A stretch of DNA of 6,057 nucleotides from Acidobacteriota bacterium (GTDB lineage: Bacteria > Acidobacteriota > Holophagae > Thermotomaculales > Thermotomaculaceae), in the NCBI GenBank assembly GCA_015487755.1, contig WFPG01000132.1, positions 1 to 6,057 on the forward strand. Direction: 5' to 3'. Under the pieces are notes generated by a model, which saw nothing but the letters and a program-made list of their open reading frames with translations, did no database searches and was not told where the DNA came from. Below are positions 1 through 5,969 of the stretch, piece after piece. Each line of letters begins with the position of its first letter. Positions within the stretch are counted from its first letter, which is position 1. The translations under genes and the position numbers were made by a program.

Positions 1-29
1 CGGGAGACATATCCCTTTCAAGTTTGTAG
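1..29 (+). CDS. 3' end of an upstream gene, probably a DUF4097-type beta-helix protein (partial)
   Basis: Only the tail of this gene is in the window. Read from base 3, it gives GDISLSSL and then TAG at 27-29. GDISL is the repeat signature of the next gene, which has NGDISL at its residues 179-184; eleven bases (ggagacatatc) are identical between the two places. The stop lies 24 bases before a strong terminator, as expected for a gene end. The inference is a tandem DUF4097 paralog whose body lies to the left. The other two frames are also open for a while (one stops at 46-48, the other runs through the terminator), so the frame choice rests on the motif match alone. Confidence 0.5.
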
Positions 30-53
30 AGGAAAATTTTATCTTTAATTTCG

Positions 54-76
54 GGGGGATTTTATCCCCCTTTTTT
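54..76 (+). terminator. Rho-independent terminator with G5/C5 stem
   Basis: GGGGGAT (54-60) pairs perfectly with ATCCCCC (64-70) across a TTT loop, and six T residues follow at 71-76. It closes the upstream transcription unit. The same stem recurs almost unchanged at 3873-3895. Confidence 0.88.
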
Positions 77-85
77 ATTTTGCGG

Positions 86-91
86 TAAAAT
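86..91 (+). promoter_or_regulatory. Weak candidate -10 element for the DUF4097 gene
   Basis: TAAAAT at 86-91 is the best -10-like hexamer between the terminator ending at 76 and the ATG at 120. A start near base 98 would leave a leader of about 20 bases containing the ribosome binding site. No good -35 box sits 16-18 bases upstream, where the terminator stem lies. The main argument is that some promoter is needed after the terminator. Confidence 0.25.
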
Positions 92-119
92 AAATTAAAA
101 GACGCTTTCGGGAGGGGAT

Positions 120-1097
120 ATGAAAAAGGTTTTTCTTTTAATAATGTTGTTTTTTTCAATTTCTGTTTTTGCGCAAAAAGCAAATACAAACAACTGCGAT
201 AACCTTGACAAAAAGAGGTTCAGGATTGACCAGGAAAACATAATAGACATAGTCAAGCCTGCAAATGTCTTAATCAATGTTTCAAGTTTGATAGACAGGG
301 TAATTATTAAACCCTCTAAAGATAAAACAATGGATGTAAAGGTTGACACAAGGCTTCACCTTCAGACAAACATAAACAACTTCACCGTTGATGTTAAAAA
401 AGAGGGGAAAAACATAATAATTAAAACAACCGAATACCCCACCGATTTAAGGCTGCTTTACTGCGACAAAAAGGGAAAATCCGTTATCTATATAACTTTG
501 CCCCTTAAAAACATTGATATGCTTGAGTTTAAGGGCGCGCATACAGAGTTAAAATGCGACGGAGTGGTTGCAAGGAAGTTTAAAATAAAGGCAAAGTTTA
601 AAGATGTTCTTCTTTCAGATTGCAAGGCGGGTGAACTGTCAATCAAGGTTTACAACGGAGACATATCTTTGAAAAATGTTAAAGCCGACAAATTTAGTAT
701 TTACGGCGGGTTCGGAAATGTAAGCCTTAAAGAAACCGATTTCGGAGAGGTTTACATCACCCTGCTTTCAGGCAATATTGAAAGTTTCGGAAAAATAAAC
801 ATTGAAAAGGGGAAGATCTTTACCACCTTCGGGGACATAGTGCTTGACTTAAACAAATTCTCAAGCCTTTACTTTAAAACAACCTCGGGAGACATAGACT
901 TAGGTTTGATTAACCCTGAAAAAACAAAATTTAGCGCGGAAACTGTTTTCGGTGATTACTTTTTCAACTTCAAGCATTCTGAAAATTTCAGAGCAAACGG
1001 AAGCAAATTTAACTTCGGAGACAACTTAATGCCGAAAATTGAAATAAGCACAAATTCAGGGGATGTTGAAATAAGAAAGATAAAAATTGCGAGGTGA
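120..1097 (+). CDS. Secreted DUF4097-type beta-helix (putative adhesin) protein
   Basis: This is a 325-residue exported protein of unknown function. Residues 1-18 form a signal peptide (MKK, a hydrophobic core, then SVFA), with likely cleavage before Q19. There is no lipobox, so it should be free in the periplasm or at the surface. The mature part is a beta-solenoid-like repeat with short G-D/N-[IV] turns: NGDISL 179-184, FGNVSL 198-203, SGNIES 217-222, FGDIVL 237-242, SGDIDL 256-261, FGDYFF 277-282 and SGDVEI 313-318. Most are about 19-20 residues apart, as in the DUF4097 (PF13349) family, which is often called putative adhesin without biochemical proof. Cysteines are at 26, 115, 146 and 168. 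The start is supported by GGAGGGG at 111-117. All nine arginines use AGR. The last codons (ATT GCG AGG TGA) also form the next gene's ribosome binding site, so this C-terminus may be altered. Confidence 0.8.
   Translation: MKKVFLLIMLFFSISVFAQKANTNNCDNLDKKRFRIDQENIIDIVKPANVLINVSSLIDRVIIKPSKDKTMDVKVDTRLHLQTNINNFTVDVKKEGKNIIIKTTEYPTDLRLLYCDKKGKSVIYITLPLKNIDMLEFKGAHTELKCDGVVARKFKIKAKFKDVLLSDCKAGELSIKVYNGDISLKNVKADKFSIYGGFGNVSLKETDFGEVYITLLSGNIESFGKINIEKGKIFTTFGDIVLDLNKFSSLYFKTTSGDIDLGLINPEKTKFSAETVFGDYFFNFKHSENFRANGSKFNFGDNLMPKIEISTNSGDVEIRKIKIAR
1050..1075 (+). repeat. Direct repeat, left copy (DUF4097 3' end)
   Basis: These 26 bases, encoding TNSGDVEI and the first two bases of an Arg codon, recur exactly at 3834-3859. 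The wider match is 1026-1085 against 3810-3869, with 48 of 60 bases identical and no gaps. The two copies flank the permease pair. Confidence 0.9.
1091..1097 (+). promoter_or_regulatory. Ribosome binding site of the first permease, inside the DUF4097 gene end
   Basis: GAGGTGA lies 4 bases before the ATG at 1102 and contains the TGA stop of the preceding gene. This site decides the permease start: the in-frame TTG at 1087 has no such site. It implies translational coupling between the two genes. Confidence 0.75.
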
Positions 1098-1101
1098 TAC
1101 A

Positions 1102-2403
1102 ATGGGAAAAAACAAAAAACTTAGTTTAATTGAAACAATATCAATGGCAGTGGGCACTATGATTGGTGCCAGTATCTTTTCAATTTTTGGCCTTGGTGCA
1201 AAGATTGCCGGTAATGACTTGCCTGAAGCCTTTATTCTTTCGGGGATATATGCACTTGTTGTTGCTTACTCTTATGCAATTTTAGGAAAGAAAATAATCT
1301 CTAACGCCGGCCCTATTGCTTTTATTTTAAAAGGAATGGGAGATAGTATTATCACAGGCGCATTAAGTATTTTAATGTGGTTAACCTATGTGATTTCAAT
1401 AGCCCTTTTTGTTAAAGGTTTTGCCGGTTATCTTCTTCCTTTTGTTCATGTTAAATCTACCCCTTTAACGGTCGCTTTGGTTGAAGTGGTTGTTATCTCA
1501 TTTTTTACAGCCTTAAATTTTTTTGGAAGCAAAGCCGTCGGAAAAGCCGAATTTTATATTGTTTTAATAAAACTTTCAATTTTATTGGTGTTTATTGTCG
1601 GCGGGTTTATGACGATAAATTGGCAAATGGTTAAACCTTCTTTTGATGCTTCACACACTAACGGATTGCTCAATGCATCCATTATATTTTTCCTTTCATA
1701 CATGGGATTCGGGCTTATTACAAATGCGTCCGAAAACATTAAAGACCCTGACAAAAATGTCCCGAGAGCAATATATATAAGTATTTTGGTTGTAATGTTT
1801 TTTTATGTGTCAATTGCCCTTGTTACAATAGGAAACCTGCCATTGCCAGATATTGTTAAAGCGCAGGAAAATGCTTTAGCCATTGCCGCAAAACCTTTTT
1901 TAGGCAATTTCGGGTTTGTTTTAATTACAATCGGCGCTTTATTCTCTATTTCTTCGGCATTGAACGCCACCATATTCGGCGGGGCAAACATTGCGTATTC
2001 ATTGGCAAAAGATGGAGAATTGCCCGAATATTTTGAAAGAAAAGTCTGGGCAAACTCAACAGAAGGGTTATATATTACCGCAATTTTGGCTCTTTTATTT
2101 GCACTGTTTTTTAATTTAGGGGCAATTGCCTCAATAACAAGTACAGTTTTTACGGTTCTCTATATTTTTGTCCTCATTTCCCACATTAAACTTCAAAAAG
2201 AATACGGGGGAAATAAATTGCTTTTGTATATAAATTTAATTGTTCTTTTATTTGTTTTTTTTGCGCTAATGAGGTATCAATGGAACACTCAACCGAGAGC
2301 CTTTTACGGCAGTATTCTTAGTTTTGCCGGCGCATATATTGTTGAATATATTTATCGTAAGTACGGTAAACGTGTATTAAAGGAAACTAAAATCGGTGCA
2401 TAA
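1102..2403 (+). CDS. APC-superfamily amino-acid permease (first of a tandem pair)
   Basis: A 433-residue inner-membrane transporter of the APC superfamily (AA_permease type, LeuT fold), with about 12 hydrophobic segments, starting near residues 12-34 and ending near 398-417. The family moves amino acids, usually with H+ or by exchange; the substrate cannot be read here. TM1 has GTMIGASIFSIFG (18-30), so the usual G-x-G-I-F turn is A-S-I-F. TM6 and the following loop have SYMGFG, then KDPDK and PRA at 221-223; the common GFE is GFG. Lys157 in TM5 sits where proton-coupled members such as ApcT carry a lysine. GNLPL and AKDGELPE are shared with the next gene, to which it aligns without gaps from about residue 195 to 345. 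It begins 4 bases after the previous stop. Two of its six arginines are CGT, unlike neighbouring non-permease genes. Confidence 0.87.
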   Translation: MGKNKKLSLIETISMAVGTMIGASIFSIFGLGAKIAGNDLPEAFILSGIYALVVAYSYAILGKKIISNAGPIAFILKGMGDSIITGALSILMWLTYVISIALFVKGFAGYLLPFVHVKSTPLTVALVEVVVISFFTALNFFGSKAVGKAEFYIVLIKLSILLVFIVGGFMTINWQMVKPSFDASHTNGLLNASIIFFLSYMGFGLITNASENIKDPDKNVPRAIYISILVVMFFYVSIALVTIGNLPLPDIVKAQENALAIAAKPFLGNFGFVLITIGALFSISSALNATIFGGANIAYSLAKDGELPEYFERKVWANSTEGLYITAILALLFALFFNLGAIASITSTVFTVLYIFVLISHIKLQKEYGGNKLLLYINLIVLLFVFFALMRYQWNTQPRAFYGSILSFAGAYIVEYIYRKYGKRVLKETKIGA

Positions 2404-2433
2404 TCGCCGTTAAAAATAGTGTGGAGCGGTTGG

Positions 2434-2466
2434 TTATAACCTTAAAGAAAAGAAGATAGGTTATGA
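2434..2466 (+). other. Possible hairpin between the two permease genes
   Basis: ATAACCT (2436-2442) and AGGTTAT (2458-2464) are perfect inverted repeats with a 15-base purine-rich loop; one G-T and one more T-A pair extend the stem. It sits in the 78-base gap, directly before the AAAGGAG ribosome binding site (2466-2472). No T-run follows, so it does not look like a terminator. It could protect the mRNA or tune translation of the second permease, or be chance. Confidence 0.3.
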
Positions 2467-2481
2467 AAGGAGTTATTTTTA

Positions 2482-3792
2482 ATGGGTAATACAAAAAAAT
2501 CTATTGGCTATTGGTCGGCAGTTTCCATCGGTGTTGGCGGAATGGTCGGCGGCGGTATTTTTGCGGTTCTCGGGTTGGCTGTGCAGCTTGCCCACGGCGG
2601 CACACCGATTGCTTTTGCTTTGGCAGGTATTGTGGCGTTGGCAACATCTTACTCATATGCTAAGTTATCGGTTAAATACCCCAGCCAGGGTGGTACGGTT
2701 GAATTTTTAAATCAGGCGTTTGGCACGGGGTTGTTTACCGGCGGACTTAATATTTTGCTCTGGTTAAGTTATATAGTAATGCTTTCCCTGTATGCTTATG
2801 CCTTTGGAAGTTACGGAGCCAGTTTTTTCCCTAAAGCCGAGCAGTTGCTCTGGAAACACATTTTTATAACCGCAATTGTTGTTTTGTTAACAGGATTAAA
2901 CCTTTTAAGTGCAAAGGTTGTGGGAAAGGCTGAAGAATGGATTGTCGGGTTTAAAATTGCCATTTTACTCTTTTTTATAGGGATAGGTTTTTGGAGTGTG
3001 AACTTTCACCGTTTGGAGCCGTCAACCTGGACAAACCCTTTGCAGTTAATCGGCGGCGGAATGATTATTTTCTTAGCCTATGAAGGGTTTGAACTTATAG
3101 CAAATACCGCGGGAGATATTAAAGACCCTGAAAAAACGCTTCCTCGTGCCTACTATTCTGCTGTTGGCTTTGTCATTGTTCTTTATATTCTTATTTCTCT
3201 TGTAACTGTAGGAAATTTACCTTTAAACCAGATTGTTGCAGCCAGAGATTACGCTCTTGCTGCCAGTGCCAGGCCTTTTCTCGGGAGTTTCGGTTTTATA
3301 CTTATCGCTATTGCGGCAATGTTGTCAACCGGTTCTGCAATAAATGCAACTTTGTATGGGGCATCGCGAGTTAACTATATTATAGCGAAGGAAGGGGAAT
3401 TGCCTGAAATATTGGAAGAAAAAATATGGAATCGCCCTGTTGAAGGCTTGCTTATAACCTCGGTTCTAACATTGTTGGTTGCAAATTTCTTTGACCTTTC
3501 CAATATAGCAATGATGGGAAGCGGCGGTTTTTTGCTTATTTTTGCGGCGGTAAATGTTGCTAATTTTCACCTATACAAAAAAACGGCAAGTAAAAGATGG
3601 ATTTCTGCGCTTGGAGTAATTTTTTGTCTTGGTGCATTAGGTGCTTTAATCTGGCAAATTGCGAGAACCTCCCCTGAACAACTCTGGGTATTGGTAATAA
3701 TGGTCGGCTCGGCTTTTGCGATGGAGGCAATTTATCGCGGTTTTACAGGAAGAAAGATTCGGCCTATAATTAAAGAAGAATCAAATGAATAA
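2482..3792 (+). CDS. APC-superfamily amino-acid permease (second of a tandem pair)
   Basis: A 436-residue paralog of the preceding gene with about 12 membrane segments (first near 13-36, last near 400-418). It keeps the canonical APC signatures: GGMVGGGIFAVLG in TM1 (19-31), and AYEGFE in TM6 followed by DIKDPEK and PRA at 221-223. These support a working amino-acid transporter, with Lys158 in TM5 as in proton-coupled members. Substrate is undetermined. Shared blocks with the first permease include GNLPL, PFLG-x-FGF and AK-x-GELPE. The ATG follows AAAGGAG (2466-2472) by 9 bases. Probably co-transcribed with the first permease, since no terminator lies between them. Six of its eleven arginines are CGN (CGT, CGT, CGA, CGC, CGC, CGG), in sharp contrast to the flanking non-permease genes and suggesting foreign origin. 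Its stop overlaps a downstream ATG (TAATG, 3790-3794). Confidence 0.9.
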   Translation: MGNTKKSIGYWSAVSIGVGGMVGGGIFAVLGLAVQLAHGGTPIAFALAGIVALATSYSYAKLSVKYPSQGGTVEFLNQAFGTGLFTGGLNILLWLSYIVMLSLYAYAFGSYGASFFPKAEQLLWKHIFITAIVVLLTGLNLLSAKVVGKAEEWIVGFKIAILLFFIGIGFWSVNFHRLEPSTWTNPLQLIGGGMIIFLAYEGFELIANTAGDIKDPEKTLPRAYYSAVGFVIVLYILISLVTVGNLPLNQIVAARDYALAASARPFLGSFGFILIAIAAMLSTGSAINATLYGASRVNYIIAKEGELPEILEEKIWNRPVEGLLITSVLTLLVANFFDLSNIAMMGSGGFLLIFAAVNVANFHLYKKTASKRWISALGVIFCLGALGALIWQIARTSPEQLWVLVIMVGSAFAMEAIYRGFTGRKIRPIIKEESNE

Positions 3793-3872
3793 TGTTCTTA
3801 TTAAGCAGTTTAATGGTTGAAATAGTGATAAATACAAATTCAGGGGATGTTGAAATAAGGAAAGTAAAATAA
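3792..3872 (+). pseudogene. Truncated 3' end of a DUF4097-type gene
   Basis: The frame ending at TAA 3870-3872 is open back to an ATG at 3792 and closed by TGA at 3786-3788. Its last 20 sense codons (3810-3869) read LMVEIVIN followed by TNSGDVEIRKVK. They match the C-terminus of the gene at 120-1097 at 15 of 20 residues without gaps. The first six codons (MFLLSS) have no counterpart. A normal DUF4097 stop then leads into a terminator, so this looks like the surviving end of a paralog whose body has been lost or displaced by the permeases. A 26-residue peptide could still be made by coupling to the permease stop (TAATG), but there is no clear ribosome binding site, and I favour a relic. Confidence 0.7.
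3834..3859 (+). repeat. Direct repeat, right copy (DUF4097 3' end)
   Basis: Exact copy of 1050-1075, in the same orientation and in the same reading frame relative to DUF4097. Flanking differences are partly synonymous (AGA/AGG, AAG/AAA) or conservative (ATA/GTA), which suggests a diverged coding paralog rather than a fresh target-site duplication. Confidence 0.9.
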
Positions 3873-3895
3873 GGGGGAATTTTATCCCCCCTTTT
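3873..3895 (+). terminator. G5/C5 terminator between convergent genes
   Basis: GGGGGA (3873-3878) pairs with TCCCCC (3885-3890) across a 6-base loop, then a C and TTTT follow (3891-3895). It starts directly after the relic's TAA. It likely ends the DUF4097-permease transcript. The TAA of the minus-strand barrel gene (3896-3894) abuts it, so it may also work in reverse, although the minus-strand T tract is weaker. Stem and loop nearly copy the terminator at 54-76. Confidence 0.8.
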
Positions 3896-4436
3896 AAAAC
3901 CTTTTTCCTATTGAAAACTGAATTGTGTTGATTTTTATATCTTTATTAAGGTGTTGGTTTCCCGTTCCCCTTAATGAAAATTTCCAATTGCTTTTTGTTA
4001 TATAGCCGACTTCAGCATCGGGGTAAACCTTTGTGGTTGAAAGGAAAAAGTTGCCGTCTTTTTCCACCCTCCACCTTGAAACGGAAAGCAACAGAACCCC
4101 GTAAGCCCCGTGCCTTGTTTCAGACATTTCAACCCAGCCTATGGAGAGTTTGGAATGTATAACCCTTGATGTGTTCCAATCTTCAAAACCGCTCTTTCCC
4201 TCTCCCCATTCGTTATACTGAAAACTAATTTCAATGGGAAAGTTTTTAAAATGAAAGTTTTGCCAGTCAATTGCAATCCCCTGCCCGTACCTTTTGTTTA
4301 CTATCCTTTTCAAATCGTACTGTGGGTGAGTAAGGCTGAAGTTAATTGTCAAATAATTGTTTTTCTCAATTGTTTTTGCAGATAAAGGAAAAATTGAAAC
4401 CGCACATAACAAAAAGACAACTATATACTTTCTCAT
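3894..4436 (-). CDS. Small predicted outer-membrane beta-barrel protein, function unknown
   Basis: A 180-residue protein that I do not recognise as a named family. Residues 1-20 are a signal peptide (MRK, a hydrophobic core, PLSA), with likely cleavage before K21. The mature chain of about 160 residues shows around eight stretches with alternating residues typical of outer-membrane strands: roughly 27-36, 50-58, 66-77, 92-103, 110-122, 134-147, 149-157 and 168-180. Aromatic girdle residues occur (W58, Y74, W77, W101, W122, W151), and it ends in FSIGKRF. A C-terminal Phe is the usual recognition signal for the BAM assembly machinery. The size fits an 8-stranded barrel like OmpA- or OmpW-type proteins, but no signature of those was seen. 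The ATG is preceded by AAGGGGGA (4447-4440). All nine arginines use AGR, so it looks native. It lies downstream of the transhydrogenase on the same strand with its own likely promoter. Confidence 0.72.
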   Translation of the reverse strand: MRKYIVVFLLCAVSIFPLSAKTIEKNNYLTINFSLTHPQYDLKRIVNKRYGQGIAIDWQNFHFKNFPIEISFQYNEWGEGKSGFEDWNTSRVIHSKLSIGWVEMSETRHGAYGVLLLSVSRWRVEKDGNFFLSTTKVYPDAEVGYITKSNWKFSLRGTGNQHLNKDIKINTIQFSIGKRF

Positions 4437-4439
4437 TTT

Positions 4440-4499
4440 TCCCCCTTAAAATTTTCTCAAATTTATTATAACTCTTTTTTTTTCATGTAAATAGGGGGA
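4440..4499 (-). promoter_or_regulatory. Possible ribosome-binding-site sequestering pair in read-through RNA
   Basis: TCCCCCT, directly after the transhydrogenase stop (4499-4493), is exactly complementary to AGGGGGA (4446-4440), the ribosome binding site of the beta-barrel gene. RNA reading through from the transhydrogenase could mask the site, while RNA starting near 4458 would lack the C-tract. G5/C5 tracts are common here, so chance is a fair alternative. Confidence 0.25.
4465..4491 (-). promoter_or_regulatory. Probable promoter of the beta-barrel gene
   Basis: On the minus strand, TTTACA (4491-4486) stands 15 bases before a perfect TATAAT (4470-4465). Transcription would start near 4458, giving a leader of about 22 bases that contains the ribosome binding site. 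The spacer is shorter than the usual 16-18. The ten bases gagttataat recur on the same strand at 6057-6048. Confidence 0.5.
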
Positions 4500-5912
4500 T
4501 TACAAATCGCAGGTAAGTTTATTTATCCCGTTAAATGCGGCAATTCTGTAAATTTCAGCCCATGTGGGGTAATTGAAAACAGTGTTAAGGAAGTAATCAA
4601 TAGTCCCGCCCATTTCAAGTGCAACCTGCCCTATGTGAACAATTTCCGCCGCCTGGTCGCCTATTACATGAATGCCTAAAAGTTTCCACTCTTTCTTGTC
4701 AAAGAGAATTTTAAGCATTCCGTTTCTTCTTCCCTTTATAATTGCCTTTGAAACATCGTGGTAATATGCAATTCCTTTTTCAAACTCAATTCCCTTTTCA
4801 ATTAACTCGTCTTCGGTTTTTCCCACTGACGCAATCTCGGGAATTGTGTAAATTGCAAAGGGAAAAAGGTGAGGCTTGTGCGAATGAACAGGCAATCCCA
4901 TTAAAGCCCTTGCGGCAACCCTTCCCTGCTCATAACTTGTTGACGCTAAAGAGGGATAGCCTATAATATCCCCGCAGGCAAAGATGTTCGGGTTGTCTGT
5001 TTGATAAAACTCGTTAGTTAAAATATATCCCCTGTCGTTTGTTTTCACTCCCACCTTTTCAAGGTTAAGCCCCCCGCTTGAGGGTATCCTTCCCTGCGCA
5101 AAGAGAATGCATTCGCTTTCCAATTTTTCGTCTCTTGTGGTTAAAACATAGGCTTTGCCGTTTTCAACCCAGATTTTTTTGTAATTCCTGCCGAAGTAAA
5201 GTTTTATATTCATTGAAGCCATTACATCTAAGAGGTATCTGTTAATCTCGCTGTCAATATAGGGGAAAATCTCCTTCTTTCTGTCTATAATTGAAACATC
5301 AATGCCTAAAGCGGAAAGCATTAAGGCGTACTCCATCCCTATTACCCCCGCCCCCAGCACAATAATTGATTTCGGAAGGTTTTCCCTTTTGTTTTTAGGG
5401 GAAAAGATAAAATCCGTATCATAGACAAAGTTCCAGTCAAAAGGCACATCGTCAGGCCTGCGCGGCTCAGTTCCCGTTGCTATAACAAACTTATCAGCCT
5501 TAATTGTGTATGTGGTGTTTCTCTCTGAATTGTAAATCTCAACAGTGTCTTTATCTACAAAGTAAGCGGTGCCGTAAAGCACATCTATATTTTTGCTTCT
5601 AAACCTTGCTTCAAGAACATCCTGCTCGCAGTTTATAATTGCGCTCACCTTTTTATAGAGGTTTGTAAGAGTCAACTCTTCAGGCTTCGGCTTATCCTTT
5701 TGAAGGTAAAAGGAAAGCCCGTATCCGGTAATGTCTAAAATAACCTCTCTTAAAGTCTTGCTTGGGATTGTTCCCACATGAAGGGAAACCCCGCCGACCT
5801 TTCTCTCCCTCTTGTCAACAATAAGGGTTTTCAAGCCGTTGGTTCCGCACTCAATTGCGGCTCTCTCCCCCGCAGGCCCGCTCCCGATTATACAAACATC
5901 ATACTTCTGCAT
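4500..5912 (-). CDS. sthA: FAD-dependent, Si-specific NAD(P)+ transhydrogenase (SthA-like)
   Basis: A 470-residue soluble flavoprotein of the pyridine nucleotide-disulfide oxidoreductase family. SthA moves hydride between NADPH and NAD+ in the cytoplasm. Domain order: FAD-binding GSGPAGE (10-16); the active-site segment GGVSLHVGTIPSKTLR (40-55); NAD(P)-binding GAGVIGMEYA (187-196) with acidic D210 at the end of the second strand; second FAD motif CGDIIGYPSLAS (313-324); dimerisation domain ending FNYPTWAEIYR (446-456). Lipoamide dehydrogenase has GG-x-C-x4-C and a C-terminal HPT-x-x-E. Here both cysteine positions are Ser43 and Thr48, and the His is Asn447. The GTIPSK and FNYPT forms are those of SthA, so disulfide chemistry is excluded. 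Length matches SthA (about 466). The ATG follows AGGGAGAGGGA. Twenty of 21 arginines use AGR. A divergent flavoprotein with another acceptor remains possible. Confidence 0.83.
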   Translation of the reverse strand: MQKYDVCIIGSGPAGERAAIECGTNGLKTLIVDKRERKVGGVSLHVGTIPSKTLREVILDITGYGLSFYLQKDKPKPEELTLTNLYKKVSAIINCEQDVLEARFRSKNIDVLYGTAYFVDKDTVEIYNSERNTTYTIKADKFVIATGTEPRRPDDVPFDWNFVYDTDFIFSPKNKRENLPKSIIVLGAGVIGMEYALMLSALGIDVSIIDRKKEIFPYIDSEINRYLLDVMASMNIKLYFGRNYKKIWVENGKAYVLTTRDEKLESECILFAQGRIPSSGGLNLEKVGVKTNDRGYILTNEFYQTDNPNIFACGDIIGYPSLASTSYEQGRVAARALMGLPVHSHKPHLFPFAIYTIPEIASVGKTEDELIEKGIEFEKGIAYYHDVSKAIIKGRRNGMLKILFDKKEWKLLGIHVIGDQAAEIVHIGQVALEMGGTIDYFLNTVFNYPTWAEIYRIAAFNGINKLTCDL

Positions 5913-5941
5913 TCCCTCTCCCTAAACATCCGCTCCCTGAT

Positions 5942-5969
5942 ATTTTACAAAAAACTAAAAATTAAGCAA
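5942..5969 (-). promoter_or_regulatory. Candidate promoter of the transhydrogenase gene
   Basis: On the minus strand, TTGCTT (5969-5964) is followed after 16 bases by TAAAAT (5947-5942). Transcription would start near 5935, about 22 bases before the ATG at 5912. The -35 box matches only its first three bases, so this is moderate evidence. A perfect TATAAT at 6053-6048 is an alternative, with a leader of about 130 bases and its -35 outside the window. Confidence 0.35.

Noticed and set aside
95..349. Minus-strand open frame opposite the DUF4097 signal peptide region
   Set aside because: It lies inside a well-supported gene, shows no recognisable features, and would cross the neighbouring ribosome binding site; antisense shadow.
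1087..1101. TTG at 1087 as the start of the first permease
   Set aside because: It would overlap the upstream gene and has no ribosome binding site; ATG 1102 has GAGGTGA at the right distance and matches the MGxxKK start of its paralog.
2432..2441. Perfect palindrome GGTTATAACC between the permeases as an operator
   Set aside because: Short and AT-rich, with no second copy upstream of any promoter here; no regulator can be tied to it.
1076..3833. The permease segment as an insertion sequence or transposon
   Set aside because: No transposase or integrase, no terminal inverted repeats, and the flanking repeats are diverged coding sequence rather than short exact target duplications.
3974..4162. 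Plus-strand open frame of 62 codons within the barrel gene
   Set aside because: Antisense to a gene with signal peptide and barrel pattern; no ribosome binding site or family resemblance.
4742..4966. Plus-strand open frame inside the transhydrogenase gene
   Set aside because: Antisense shadow of a highly conserved flavoprotein region.
4500..5912. Dihydrolipoamide dehydrogenase (lpdA) or mercuric reductase
   Set aside because: Both redox cysteines and the C-terminal His are missing, and the GTIPSK and FNYPT motifs are those of SthA.
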